A stretch of DNA of 64,000 nt from Pontibacter diazotrophicus (GTDB lineage: Bacteria; Bacteroidota; Bacteroidia; Cytophagales; Hymenobacteraceae). The position numbers were made by a program, and so were the translations under genes. The DNA lies in contig NZ_QRGR01000010.1 of assembly GCF_003367245.1 (NCBI RefSeq), positions 124,001 to 188,000 on the forward strand, given 5' to 3'. Positions 43,805 through 52,302 of this stretch are shown one piece after another (position 1 is the stretch's first letter; each line of letters starts with the position of its first letter). The notes beneath the pieces were generated by a model that saw nothing but the letters and a program-made list of their open reading frames with translations, was not told where the DNA came from and did not search any database.

Positions 43805-44983
43805 TTATTTCATAAACTTCACATCCCCGTATTTGGAATTTACACTTACCAAACCTTTAGGAGATGTACCTCCATAGGCTCCTCTATACTCTGCTGAGGT
43901 ATGGCCTTTTTCCAGGGAGGTAATGTTAACCAAAGACTTATCGAACCTGAAATCTCCGAACTGTACGTTCACATCAAAATTGAAGGCGGTATTGGGGTCA
44001 AAAGTCAGGCTGATAGGTGTAAAGCCGCTCGACAGCGTAATCTTTCTGATGTTTTTGCTGATATTGTTTACCGCAAATGTGCCATACTTTACATCCATCT
44101 CCATTGTCTCTCCCAAGCTGCCAATTTTAAAATCACTGAACTTGGAAGAGCCTTGCAGGCCATTAGCTCCTTCTACATTCATATCCCCGTAAGATACATC
44201 CATGCTGCCCCCGTTAAAGTAGCCGCAGGAGCCAGAGCCATAAGCCAGCGTCACGATGTTTCCTGAATTGCTTAGTCTGTCGCACTTGAGCGCACCGTGC
44301 TTTACATTGATATCGGCTTTACCTTTCAGAGCAGCTAAATAAACATCCCCAAAAGTATTTTTCACTGTCAGCGCGTTTTCTTCCGGCATACTGATGGTGT
44401 AGTTCACTTCGAAGCTCTTGTTGTTATTACCCGAGACGCGCATCGGCTCAATGCGTGTTCTAAAGGATATGGTGCTTCCCTCACGGCTCTCCAGCACTTT
44501 TATTTTGTCAAGAATTTCCTGGGCCATGCTTTCAGTGACGCAACGCGCAATAATATCCACCTTTACGTGTACCTCATTTCTATCCCAAGTGTTGATGTGC
44601 ACTTTGCCAAACTTGTTCTCGATGTTGAGCATGTCTGACCTGCTAACTTTGTACGTCTTATCAATCGTCTTGCGCTTTTCAACATCATAAGCAGCTACTT
44701 CTGCCGTTACATCACCTGTCTGGTAGCGTGTAATCTGCTCATTCAGGTCTTCGAGATGCTCCAAACTTTTAAGGCTTTCAAAAACAGTCAATTCAATCTG
44801 TTCTGTCAGGCTTTCCATATTTTCCAGCTTTGCAAGCTTTATTTCTGAAAGGGCACTCAGGCCAGAGAGGTCAACCGAGATATCGGGACATGGCCCCTGG
44901 GTTTTGCCCTGCGACAAGGCCAGTGTAGGTGCCAGTGCCAACACCAGCGTGTAGCGTAGAAAATTATACATTCGTGGTCTCAT
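43805..44983 (-). CDS. Exported DUF4097-like beta-helix protein
   Basis: 392 residues with a signal peptide (cut near LALSQG). After a helical segment (about 35-85) comes a repetitive beta region with turn motifs 'VHINTWDRNEVHVKVDI', 'NTFGDVYLAALKGKADINVKHG' and 'VNSKYGDVKFMK', characteristic of DUF4097/putative adhesin beta-helices. Two starts overlap the previous gene: ATG at 44983 (20 bases) or 44971 (8 bases). Third gene of an ECF sigma/anti-sigma operon, so probably an envelope-stress output or sensor part. Exact role unknown. Confidence 0.75.
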   Translation of the reverse strand: MRPRMYNFLRYTLVLALAPTLALSQGKTQGPCPDISVDLSGLSALSEIKLAKLENMESLTEQIELTVFESLKSLEHLEDLNEQITRYQTGDVTAEVAAYDVEKRKTIDKTYKVSRSDMLNIENKFGKVHINTWDRNEVHVKVDIIARCVTESMAQEILDKIKVLESREGSTISFRTRIEPMRVSGNNNKSFEVNYTISMPEENALTVKNTFGDVYLAALKGKADINVKHGALKCDRLSNSGNIVTLAYGSGSCGYFNGGSMDVSYGDMNVEGANGLQGSSKFSDFKIGSLGETMEMDVKYGTFAVNNISKNIRKITLSSGFTPISLTFDPNTAFNFDVNVQFGDFRFDKSLVNITSLEKGHTSAEYRGAYGGTSPKGLVSVNSKYGDVKFMK

Positions 44984-45596
44984 CTCTTTGAGGTTCTAAG
45001 TCGGGTTGTTCATTTATTTGTTCTAACCGCTGGAGTACTTCCAGTTGTCGGTTCAGCACCCGAATCCGTATCTGCAGGTTCTGGATCAGGGCACCAACTA
45101 TTTCGTCCGTATTTGGAGTTGTGTATAGTTGCTTTTTAAGTTGAATATAGCTGCTGTCGAGGCGGGCAAGCTCCTGGTCTATCTCCTGCTGGTCATCCAG
45201 CCCCAGCACCTTCAGGTCGTACTCGCTCAGCTTGCTTTTCTTCTCTTCTATCTGGCTCACGTAGTAGGCCTCCACCTCAGCCAGTTCAGGCGCGATATTA
45301 TTTACAGGAGGTGCCGTTGTAGCTGCTATTGTATTGCCGGCCTCCGGCGCATTACTCTTCATCAGGAACAGCGTGAGGCCGCAACCCACCAGCAGCACAA
45401 TAGCCGCTGCAATGCGCATGAACATGGAGTTGGCGCTGAAACTGGCGCTGTCACCAAACTTAATGCTGATCACCTTTGCTGTGTTGCGCTTCTGTGGCAA
45501 CTCTTCGCAGATGTTCTGCCACAGCTCCGTCCGGGGCTCGAATACATCGAACTCATCCCGGTGCTCGTCTGCAAACTTTTTCAGTTTATCTTCCAT
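44964..45596 (-). CDS. Probable transmembrane anti-sigma factor
   Basis: 210 residues with one transmembrane helix at about 60-80 ('FMRIAAAIVLLVGCGLTLFLM'). The N-terminal cytoplasmic part (about 1-55, 'EHRDEFDVFEPRTELWQNI') is the likely sigma-binding region, and the periplasmic part is helical with a long coiled coil at about 105-200 ('LRIRVLNRQLEVLQRLEQI'). Identified by position after an ECF sigma gene and by topology; no zinc-binding HxxxCxxC motif is present. Overlaps the next gene. Confidence 0.7.
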   Translation of the reverse strand: MEDKLKKFADEHRDEFDVFEPRTELWQNICEELPQKRNTAKVISIKFGDSASFSANSMFMRIAAAIVLLVGCGLTLFLMKSNAPEAGNTIAATTAPPVNNIAPELAEVEAYYVSQIEEKKSKLSEYDLKVLGLDDQQEIDQELARLDSSYIQLKKQLYTTPNTDEIVGALIQNLQIRIRVLNRQLEVLQRLEQINEQPDLEPQRDETTNV

Positions 45597-45623
45597 GGTA
45601 AAGTTCTCTTCATATATTTTATT

Positions 45624-46205
45624 TCAGACCACAAACTGCGGCTCTTTCATTATCTCCAGTAATTTCTTTTTAGCCCGGCTGTACTGCGATTTTGAAGTGG
45701 ATTCTGTTATACCCAGCACTTCGCCAATCTCAGCATGGTCGTAGCCTTCCAGCAGGTATAAGCTCAGCACCACCCGATAACCATCCGGCAATTGCTGTAT
45801 GGCCCGCCGGACCTTTGCCACCTGCCACTCTGAATCGTCTTCACACACCTCGTCAGCTACCTCGCCAACAACGCGCTCGTCCATAGGCACCAGTTCGGAG
45901 CGCCGCTTCCGGATGGCATTGATGGCCGCATTCACCACAATCTTCTTGAGCCAGCTCCCGAATGAAGCTTCTGCTTTGTAGGAGTGAAGGTTCTTAAAGG
46001 CACTCACAAAAGCTTCCTGCAGCACATCCTCCGCCTCTGCATAGTCATTTGTGATGCGCATGCTCACGTTGAACATTGCCTTGGAGTAGAGCTTATACAG
46101 CTCATACTGGGCTCTGTTATCGCCGCTCTTGCAGCGATCAATCACGTGGTGATTTACGTCCTGATAACTGAGTTTCTCCAAGGTGTTATGTTTTAGCGTT
46201 CGCAA
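45624..46205 (-). CDS. ECF-type RNA polymerase sigma factor
   Basis: 193 residues. Region 2 with 'NRAQYELYKLYSKAMFNVSMRI' and 'AEDVLQEAFVSAFKNLH' (the -10 recognition helices), region 4 with 'IQQLPDGYRVVLSLYLLEGYDHAEIGEVLGITESTSKSQYSRAKKKL'-like helix-turn-helix at about 135-185. First gene of a three-gene operon with the anti-sigma and DUF4097-like products. Its start faces the DnaA-box region. Stimulus not known. Confidence 0.93.
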   Translation of the reverse strand: MRTLKHNTLEKLSYQDVNHHVIDRCKSGDNRAQYELYKLYSKAMFNVSMRITNDYAEAEDVLQEAFVSAFKNLHSYKAEASFGSWLKKIVVNAAINAIRKRRSELVPMDERVVGEVADEVCEDDSEWQVAKVRRAIQQLPDGYRVVLSLYLLEGYDHAEIGEVLGITESTSKSQYSRAKKKLLEIMKEPQFVV

Positions 46206-46573
46206 ACCACTTGCTGCGCCCTTACGACTTTTATTCTTTCATCCTTCTCCTTCCTACTTCTGCACTAAAGACACAGCCAATGGCCCGAGGTTGCATTAAG
46301 TTGCAAAATAATTTCAAGTATTTTTCACTTGTCCACTTTTCCACATTATCCACAGCCAGATGTGTATAACACAAAATGAACGTATCTGCTTCATCTTCTT
46401 CATGTTGAAAGCAAAAATATAGATTCTATATATTAGGGAGTATACATATGCGGCTTTAACAGCACCTAAAACCTAAGGCTGAATTTTGTTTTTCCACATA
46501 TCCACATGTAGTATATGCACAATTGTGGATAACTAAGGCTAAAGCTGTTGATTCTTAAATGGAGCAGAAACAG

Positions 46574-46607
46574 AAAGAGCCAGCTATGTTCCCACAGCTG
46601 GCTCTTT
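46574..46607. terminator. Bidirectional terminator beside the DnaA-box cluster
   Basis: AAAGAGCCAGCT and AGCTGGCTCTTT form a perfect 12-bp stem around a 10-nt loop. With the aldehyde dehydrogenase gene ending at 46783 on the - strand, it most likely ends that transcript 175 bases on. Confidence 0.75.
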
Positions 46608-46752
46608 TATGCCTTAATATGTATAACAGGTGTATAAACCCTCTTAATCTTTACATCAAATGGAGTAATTACAGGGAAATTATTTCAGCCCGTTGCACAA
46701 ACTGATTTTATCCACTTATCCACGCCTGTGTTGTGAAGTAAAGTTAATCCTC

Positions 46753-46767
46753 AGTCCCGCCGGGACT
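46753..46767. repeat. Short REP-like palindrome
   Basis: AGTCCCG-C-CGGGACT, a 7-bp stem with a single-base centre, 15 bases after the dehydrogenase stop. It is related to the AGTCCC-AGC-GGGAC modules of the nested element at 5458-5610. Confidence 0.5.
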
Positions 46768-46782
46768 TTGTGTAGCGTGAAA

Positions 46783-48360
46783 TCAATCCATCACCTTAAA
46801 CTGTATACCCTGTGCCAGTGGCAATTCACGCCCATAGTTGATGGTGTTGGTCTGGCGGCGCATATATACTTTCCAGGCATCGGAGCCGGATTCGCGGCCA
46901 CCTCCTGTTTCTTTCTCTCCCCCAAAAGCACCGCCTATTTCAGCACCTGAGGTACCGATGTTTACATTGGCAATCCCGCAGTCGGAGCCCCAGTGCCCCA
47001 GGAAAGTTTCTGTCTCTAGCAGGTTAGTAGAGAAAATAGCCGATGACAATCCCTGCCGCACACCATTCTGAATCTCGATGGCACTTTCCACCTCACCGCT
47101 GTACTTAATCAGGTATAGGATGGGCGCGAATGTTTCTTCCTGCACCATCTCGTAATGGTTTTCTGCTTCTACAATGGCAGGCTTCACATAGGTGCCGGTT
47201 TCATAGCCTTCCCCGCTCAGCACGTCACCTCCTGTCAGCAGTGTGCCACCCTCCTGCTGCACTTTCTCCAAAGCATTGTTGAAAGCACTTACAGCATCCT
47301 TGTCGATGAGCGGGCCAACCAGTGTGGTGCTATCCAGTGGATGGCCAATCGGCAGGTTGGGATATATCTTCAGCAGGCGCTCTTTTACCTGCTCATATCG
47401 GCTCTCATGCACGATCAGGCGGCGGGTAGAAGTGCAGCGCTGGCCGCAGGTACCAACAGCACCAAACACAATAGCGTTTAATGCCATCTCCAGGTCTGCG
47501 TTTTCGGTCAGGATAATAGCATTATTGCCCCCTAACTCCAGCAGCGACTTTCCTAAACGGGCTCCTACGGCCTCTCCTACTTTTTTACCCATGCGGGTGG
47601 ATCCTGTCGCTGAAATCAGCGCCACGCGTTTGTCGTGGCTCATCAGGCTACCAATCTCTGCATCCCCAATAATAAGGTTAAAGACGCCTTCCGGTATTTC
47701 GTTTTCGGCCAGGGCATCCCGGATAATATGCTGACAGGCAATAGCCGTCAGTGGTGTCTTTTCTGAAGGCTTCCAGATAACTACATCACCACATACAGCA
47801 GCCAGCATGGTGTTCCAGCTCCAGACAGCTACCGGAAAGTTGAAAGCCGAGATAACGCCCACCACACCCAACGGGTGGTACTGCTCATACATGCGGTGCT
47901 CCGGGCGCTCAGAATGCATGGTAAAGCCATGCAACTGGCGCGACAGGCCTACCGCAAAGTCGCAGATGTCAATCATCTCCTGTACCTCACCCAGGCCTTC
48001 CTGTAGAATCTTGCCCATTTCGTAGCTCACCAGTTTACCCAATGCCTCTTTGTGCTCGCGCAGTTTGTTACCAATCTGCCGCACCACTTCGCCCCGCTTC
48101 GGAGCGGGAACTTTGCGCCATACTTTAAAAGCCTCCTGCGCTGCCTCCACCACTTTATCATAATGTTCAGGCGTGGCCATGTGCACGGTAGCAATCAGGT
48201 TGCCATCGGCCGGGGAATGGATGCTACGGGTAGTGCCGCCCTCCTGCCCACCCCAGGAAAGGCCGGTGCTGTAGGCGGGGTTCTTATCTTTTACGCCAAG
48301 CTGCTGCAGCACGTCAGCTATTTCTTTGTTTAGCGGTAACTGGTCAATTGTCTGTTTCAT
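46783..48360 (-). CDS. Aldehyde dehydrogenase, ALDH7 (aminoadipate-semialdehyde) type
   Basis: 525 residues. Catalytic Cys309 in 'GTCGQRCTSTRRL', general base Glu275 in 'LLELGGNNA', NAD motif 'GSTRMGKKVGEAVG' near 253. The 'AFNFPVAVWSWNTMLA' segment and the length fit ALDH7, whose bacterial members oxidise alpha-aminoadipic semialdehyde (piperideine-6-carboxylate) in lysine breakdown. The glutaryl-CoA dehydrogenase-type gene at 4116 would act later in such a route. It ends beside a REP-like palindrome and the DnaA-box region, and has its own promoter. Confidence 0.9.
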   Translation of the reverse strand: MKQTIDQLPLNKEIADVLQQLGVKDKNPAYSTGLSWGGQEGGTTRSIHSPADGNLIATVHMATPEHYDKVVEAAQEAFKVWRKVPAPKRGEVVRQIGNKLREHKEALGKLVSYEMGKILQEGLGEVQEMIDICDFAVGLSRQLHGFTMHSERPEHRMYEQYHPLGVVGVISAFNFPVAVWSWNTMLAAVCGDVVIWKPSEKTPLTAIACQHIIRDALAENEIPEGVFNLIIGDAEIGSLMSHDKRVALISATGSTRMGKKVGEAVGARLGKSLLELGGNNAIILTENADLEMALNAIVFGAVGTCGQRCTSTRRLIVHESRYEQVKERLLKIYPNLPIGHPLDSTTLVGPLIDKDAVSAFNNALEKVQQEGGTLLTGGDVLSGEGYETGTYVKPAIVEAENHYEMVQEETFAPILYLIKYSGEVESAIEIQNGVRQGLSSAIFSTNLLETETFLGHWGSDCGIANVNIGTSGAEIGGAFGGEKETGGGRESGSDAWKVYMRRQTNTINYGRELPLAQGIQFKVMD

Positions 48361-48457
48361 ACGTTTTACCTGTTTTTAATGGAAAGGGGACTAAATAGCT
48401 TCTTCAGGCTTTATAAAGTGCCTTTCTAAGATTCAAAAGACAAATCATGCCCTTATA

Positions 48458-48487
48458 CAAAGCTAAAAAATAAAAAAGCTTCTGCAA
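48458..48487 (-). promoter_or_regulatory. Promoter of the ALDH7-type gene
   Basis: TTG at 48487-48485, a 19-nt spacer and TAGCTTTG at 48465-48458 on the - strand. The -33 box lies in the terminator hairpin of htrA, so the two signals overlap. The leader is about 90 nt. Confidence 0.5.
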
Positions 48488-48501
48488 GATGCAGAAGCTT
48501 T
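48472..48501 (-). terminator. Terminator of htrA
   Basis: AAAGCTTCTGC-atctt-GCAGAAGCTTTTTTATTTTTTA on the - strand: 10-bp stem, 5-nt loop and a long T tract, 25 bases after the stop. Confidence 0.88.
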
Positions 48502-48525
48502 CTGTAGGTTTAGGATATGCTGGGC

Positions 48526-50016
48526 TTACTCTTTCCCGATTGGGTAGTAAGCTCTCAGACCGTCAGGGTAAACACCTTCGATGTATACCACTCCACTGTC
48601 AACATTTTTCAGATGTCTTTCAACATCAGCGGGCTCTTTCACCTGGAATCTGTCGATTTTAGTTATGATGAACCCATCTTTCATACCTGTATCGCGGAAC
48701 TCGCTGTCGCTTACGTCTGTGATTTTAGCACCACCCGTAATGCCCAGTTTGCTTAATTCCTGTCTGCTTACCGGCTCAAATGTAGCACCATCGAACTTAA
48801 TGGGCTCTGCATTGCTACGCTTTACAAGCTCTACGCTGTTGTTCAGATTTTTCAGCGTTACGTTGGCTGTTCTCTCTTTACCGGCACGCAGGTAGTCAAC
48901 CTTTACTTTATCGCCAGGGCGGTAACGGGCAATCTGCTCCAGTAATTCAGAAGACTTGCCTACTCTGGCTCCGTTGATGGCAACAATTACGTCTCCACTT
49001 TGCAGACCAGCTTCTTTGGCACCACTGTTCTCCGTTACATCATTGATGTATACACCATTCAGTGTTTTCAGATTCTGCTCTTTTGCGAAGGAAGCATCAA
49101 TCTCACGGATAGAGGCACCTAACAAGGCACGCTGCACCTCTCCATACTTCAGCAGGTCGTCTACTACCTTGCTCACAATGGCAGATGGCACGGCAAAAGA
49201 ATAACCGGCAAAAGAGCCTGTTTGTGAGGCAATCGCTGTGTTGATACCCACCAGGTCACCATTCAGGTTTACAAGGGCACCACCAGAGTTACCAGGGTTC
49301 ACGGCAGCATCAGTCTGGATAAAGGACTCAATGGCCATATCGTTACCTCTGCGCAGGATATCGATGTTACGGCCTTTGGCACTCACGATACCAGCTGTTA
49401 CAGTAGAAGTAAGGTTCATGGGGTTACCAACGGCAATTACCCATTCTCCAATCTGCAAATCATCAGAGTTCCCGTAACGTACGGTAGGGAGCTTATCAGC
49501 ATCCACCTTCAACAAGGCAATGTCTGTAGTAGGGTCACTACCGACAAGCGTAGCCGTGAGACGGCGCTTATCATCCATTACTACTTCGATTTTATCGGCC
49601 TTATCAATTACGTGGTTGTTCGTTACGATGTATCCGTTTGAGGCAATGATTACGCCTGAACCGGAGCCCATCTGCGGCCCACGCGGTGCGCGCTCGCCGA
49701 AGCCGTCACCAAAGAACTCGCGTAAGAACGGGTCCATCGGGCTATTGCCACGGGCTGTGGCTCTGCCGCTATACTCCGTCATTACGTGTACTACGGCTGG
49801 CGTAGATACCTGTGCTGCTTTTATGAAATTAAGGCCTTCCGGCACAATTGCATTGCTGCTACGCATATCGCTGGTATAGCGAACGATAGGATTCTGCTGC
49901 TGCTGCTCGATTGAAACAATGCTTCCATCTTCTAACAGCTTGTAGCTACCTACCGCTACACTACCGCCCAGAACAGCTGAAAGTGCAACGCCAAGGATAA
50001 ACTGCTTTGTCTTCAT
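48526..50016 (-). CDS. htrA: HtrA/DegP-family periplasmic serine protease
   Basis: 496 residues. An N-terminal signal or anchor ('FILGVALSAVLGGSVAVGSY') precedes the trypsin-like domain with the triad His135 (TNNHVID), Asp165 (TTDIALLK) and Ser244 (PGNSGGALV). Two PDZ domains follow at about 280-370 and 400-490. It degrades or refolds damaged envelope proteins. Next gene on the strand is a small heat-shock protein, 188 bases upstream with its own terminator between them, so both are stress functions but separate units. Confidence 0.95.
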   Translation of the reverse strand: MKTKQFILGVALSAVLGGSVAVGSYKLLEDGSIVSIEQQQQNPIVRYTSDMRSSNAIVPEGLNFIKAAQVSTPAVVHVMTEYSGRATARGNSPMDPFLREFFGDGFGERAPRGPQMGSGSGVIIASNGYIVTNNHVIDKADKIEVVMDDKRRLTATLVGSDPTTDIALLKVDADKLPTVRYGNSDDLQIGEWVIAVGNPMNLTSTVTAGIVSAKGRNIDILRRGNDMAIESFIQTDAAVNPGNSGGALVNLNGDLVGINTAIASQTGSFAGYSFAVPSAIVSKVVDDLLKYGEVQRALLGASIREIDASFAKEQNLKTLNGVYINDVTENSGAKEAGLQSGDVIVAINGARVGKSSELLEQIARYRPGDKVKVDYLRAGKERTANVTLKNLNNSVELVKRSNAEPIKFDGATFEPVSRQELSKLGITGGAKITDVSDSEFRDTGMKDGFIITKIDRFQVKEPADVERHLKNVDSGVVYIEGVYPDGLRAYYPIGKE

Positions 50017-50150
50017 GTAATTAGTTTTAGTCTTTATATGTATAATATTTATATTCGCTCTAGTCTATATTGTAGATTGATAACGTTATAATAGTATACG
50101 GTAGTATATGCAAATGTGGTAGTTATCTTATCTACTTCTTACAGATAACA

Positions 50151-50181
50151 AAAAGGAGGCCAAATTTTTGGGCCTCCTTTT
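50151..50181 (-). terminator. Terminator of the small heat-shock gene
   Basis: AAAAGGAGGCC, a 9-nt loop and GGCCTCCTTTT, with TTTTTG at the - strand exit, 23 bases past the stop. The arm contains an AAGGAGG sequence like the ribosome-binding site of the same gene. Confidence 0.88.
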
Positions 50182-50203
50182 CTTTTTAGCAACCTTTTAT
50201 TTC

Positions 50204-50734
50204 TTAAGCCGTTTTAGACTTTCCTTTCTCTGTATTTCCGTTCTCGGAGGCAGCTGTGGCTTTTCGTTCTACCTCTTTTGTTTTACTATTATTACCAGAA
50301 TTAGAAGTAATGTTAATCTGTCGCTTCATAGTTTTGTGCTCATCCTTCGGTACGTTTACCAACAGCACACCATCCTGGAAGTTGGCCGTAATTTTATCAG
50401 GATTCACTTTATCAGGCAGGTAGAAGGTTCTGCTGAAGGAGCCATACTGAGTTTCCAACATATGATAGCGTCGGCCATCCTCTTTTTTCTCCAGTTTGCG
50501 CTCACCTGTAATCGTTAGCTTTCCTTCCTGAAAATCTATGTTGATATCCTCTGCTTTCACACCCGGTAACGCCAACTCTAATTCAAAGCCTTTGTCAGTT
50601 TCGCAGGCATCTACATGTGGTGTAAAGTCGGAAAAATTTCTTGTGTTTACAGACTCATTAAAGAACCTGTCTAACATCGAACTAAACGAATTCGGCATAC
50701 TTTCCTGCATGCCATTGTATCTGCTCAGTGCCAT
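50204..50734 (-). CDS. Small heat-shock protein (Hsp20/alpha-crystallin)
   Basis: 176 residues, a little longer than most. Alpha-crystallin domain at about 40-140 with 'YNGMQESMPNSF' leading in, 'FELELALPGVKAEDINIDFQEGKLTITGER' and the conserved 'NPDKITANFQDGVLLVNVPK' including the C-terminal I-x-V-like contact. A Ser/Asn/Lys-rich disordered tail follows. It holds unfolded proteins for refolding by ATP-dependent chaperones. The gene has a canonical Shine-Dalgarno, rare in this phylum. Confidence 0.94.
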   Translation of the reverse strand: MALSRYNGMQESMPNSFSSMLDRFFNESVNTRNFSDFTPHVDACETDKGFELELALPGVKAEDINIDFQEGKLTITGERKLEKKEDGRRYHMLETQYGSFSRTFYLPDKVNPDKITANFQDGVLLVNVPKDEHKTMKRQINITSNSGNNSKTKEVERKATAASENGNTEKGKSKTA

Positions 50735-50740
50735 TTTATA

Positions 50741-50747
50741 CCTCCTT
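50741..50747 (-). promoter_or_regulatory. Canonical Shine-Dalgarno of the small heat-shock gene
   Basis: AAGGAGG on the - strand, 6 bases before the ATG at 50734. Bacteroidota genes mostly lack such strong sites, so high translation on induction is suggested. Confidence 0.7.
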
Positions 50748-50883
50748 TTTTAGTTTAACATGGTTACAACTACGGTATAGTAAAAACTGTACCAACCATA
50801 TTATCCTGCTAAATCATGTAAAAATGTCATTTTCAGCCATAAAAATAAGCTAAGTGACTGACCATTTTACAGTTAGCATACTT

Positions 50884-51681
50884 TTAGTAAGTAATACTGG
50901 CAGTGTTAGCGACTTTATTGATAGTATACTTCAGTTCCAGCCCCACAACCGGTGATATGCGGTTGCGCTTTGTGGTATAGCCTTCTTCTATCAATTGCTC
51001 CTCCTCATTATAAACCGGCGACACCAGGGCATAGTAATAGTTTGTCTGGCGCATGAAGTATGGCGTAAGGCGCAGCTTATCTGTTAGTTCATAGGTTATA
51101 TTGATACGCAAGCGTGTACGGTCAATGCCACGCTCTTGTGTTTCCATATTTTCATCTTTGCCTAAACCAGATAGCAGCAGGGCTTCATAAGAAATGCTTG
51201 GGGTAATAAATTTACTTCTGAGTGGAAACTGCTTTCCTAACTCACCAGTCAAACGAAAACGGACGGAGGCATCCAGGTTTTCCTGGTTTACATATTCCGC
51301 CATCACCTGCTTATTAAAGAACAGGCTTTTGATACTTCCATTATGGCGCAGAAATAAAGCGCCGAAGGCAGACTTAGGATAATCTTCGGCGGCATAACGG
51401 AGCATCGCCCCGCCCCGCCAATGGTCAGTAAAGGTATGTTCATACCCTAGCGCCAGTTCTATACGCTCAAAAGTGCTTAGTGGTCCCGTCTCCCGAAGGT
51501 CGTTGTAGCGGGTATCGGTGTTGATGCGGTACTGGTTCCGGAAGAACAGTAAGCCATCCTCGCCTATACCATAATTTACCTGCAGTTCAGGCCAGATAGC
51601 GGCAGGAGCCGTTACTTTGTCCTGGGCCAGGGTGAAGAGCGGAAGCAAAACCAGCAGCAGGAATGGGTAAAGTTTCTTCAT
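50884..51681 (-). CDS. DUF2490 family protein
   Basis: 265 residues with a signal peptide (MKKLYPFLLLVLLPLFTLAQ). The body is beta-rich and typical of DUF2490: 'WPELQVNYGIGEDGLLFFRNQYRINTDTRYNDL', 'ERIELALGYEHTFTDHWRGGAML' and 'RLRINITYELTDKLRLTPYFMRQTNYYYAL'. These are thought to be outer-membrane barrels; ligand unknown. Its start overlaps the stop of the preceding gene by 4 bases (ATGA), so they are translationally coupled. Confidence 0.85.
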   Translation of the reverse strand: MKKLYPFLLLVLLPLFTLAQDKVTAPAAIWPELQVNYGIGEDGLLFFRNQYRINTDTRYNDLRETGPLSTFERIELALGYEHTFTDHWRGGAMLRYAAEDYPKSAFGALFLRHNGSIKSLFFNKQVMAEYVNQENLDASVRFRLTGELGKQFPLRSKFITPSISYEALLLSGLGKDENMETQERGIDRTRLRINITYELTDKLRLTPYFMRQTNYYYALVSPVYNEEEQLIEEGYTTKRNRISPVVGLELKYTINKVANTASITY

Positions 51682-52298
51682 TTATTTTCGTTATAATGCT
51701 TTTCCTTCAGTGCTTCAATCATACCAAGCAGAATCTCACTTTCCCATTCATCAAATAAAATCCTTTCATTCAGCTCCGGATAGCTTTGATTGAAGATAGC
51801 AAAATAATCCTCATACTCCTTTACTCCCACTTCCTCCCAGTAAGCCAGGTGGTCCTGGTTTATAAAATAAACGCCTTCATCTGTCATTCGCACCTGCCTT
51901 ATCTGAAATTCATGCGTCTGGTAAAACTCCTGGAGGTGATGGTCGATAATGCCGCGGAGGTAGTGTTCCCACATCCAGTTGACGATGCTGTTATAGGCCC
52001 TTATGTAGGCATTGTTCTTCTCGAAGTAGCTAACAAACTTAATTCTAAAGATACCGTTTTCTCTCGTTTTAACATCAATCCTGAAATCGCAGCCTACATA
52101 AAACCGGTACCATATTATCCAGTTCATGTTGAACTTGATGTCAAGAATATCCTCCCTGTCGATTTTGATTAGCCGGCCTGGTTCCAGATAGTTGGCTTCA
52201 TACTCAAAATAATCAGGAGCAAGCCGGAGTGTCCGCTTTCTGTCGAACATACCTGCTGACAAATTAAAACTTAAGTTTTCAGCGTCCTCCATGGCCAT
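51678..52298 (-). CDS. Hypothetical protein, 206 aa
   Basis: No signal peptide. A beta-rich front (about 15-85, 'RTLRLAPDYFEYEANYLEPGRLIKIDREDILDIKF' then 'WYRFYVGCDFRIDVKTRENG') reads like a PH-type or other small barrel domain, followed by a helical, aromatic back half ('VNWMWEHYLRGIIDHHLQEFYQTHEF'). Family not recognised. It overlaps DUF2490 by 4 bases and starts 5 bases after the M20 peptidase, so the three form one operon. Confidence 0.7.
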   Translation of the reverse strand: MAMEDAENLSFNLSAGMFDRKRTLRLAPDYFEYEANYLEPGRLIKIDREDILDIKFNMNWIIWYRFYVGCDFRIDVKTRENGIFRIKFVSYFEKNNAYIRAYNSIVNWMWEHYLRGIIDHHLQEFYQTHEFQIRQVRMTDEGVYFINQDHLAYWEEVGVKEYEDYFAIFNQSYPELNERILFDEWESEILLGMIEALKEKHYNENK

Positions 52299-52302
52299 GT
52301 TT

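Larger units (their letters stand above)
46206..46782. other. Intergenic region with clustered DnaA boxes, oriC candidate
   Basis: Perfect TTATCCACA boxes at 46346-46354 (+) and 46524-46532 (-). Single-mismatch boxes at 46337 (TTTTCCACA), 46361 (- strand TTATACACA), 46490, 46498, 46708 and 46716, plus a two-mismatch box at 46329. Several are head-to-tail at 8-9-bp spacing. An AT-rich stretch with many TATA steps lies at about 46410-46450. A terminator at 46574 would shield it from transcription. No gene is visible in these 577 bases. The features suit a replication origin or a DnaA-titration site. Confidence 0.6.

Noticed and set aside
22345-46607. Two terminators sharing an AGAGCCAGC stem (22345-22402 and 46574-46607) as a possible repeat family
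   Set aside because: Only the 9-base stem core is shared; loops and flanks differ, so chance or terminator convergence is enough.
46206-46607. Possible small RNA ending at the terminator at 46574
   Set aside because: No consensus promoter was found on the + strand, and the hairpin is better explained as the end of the - strand dehydrogenase transcript.
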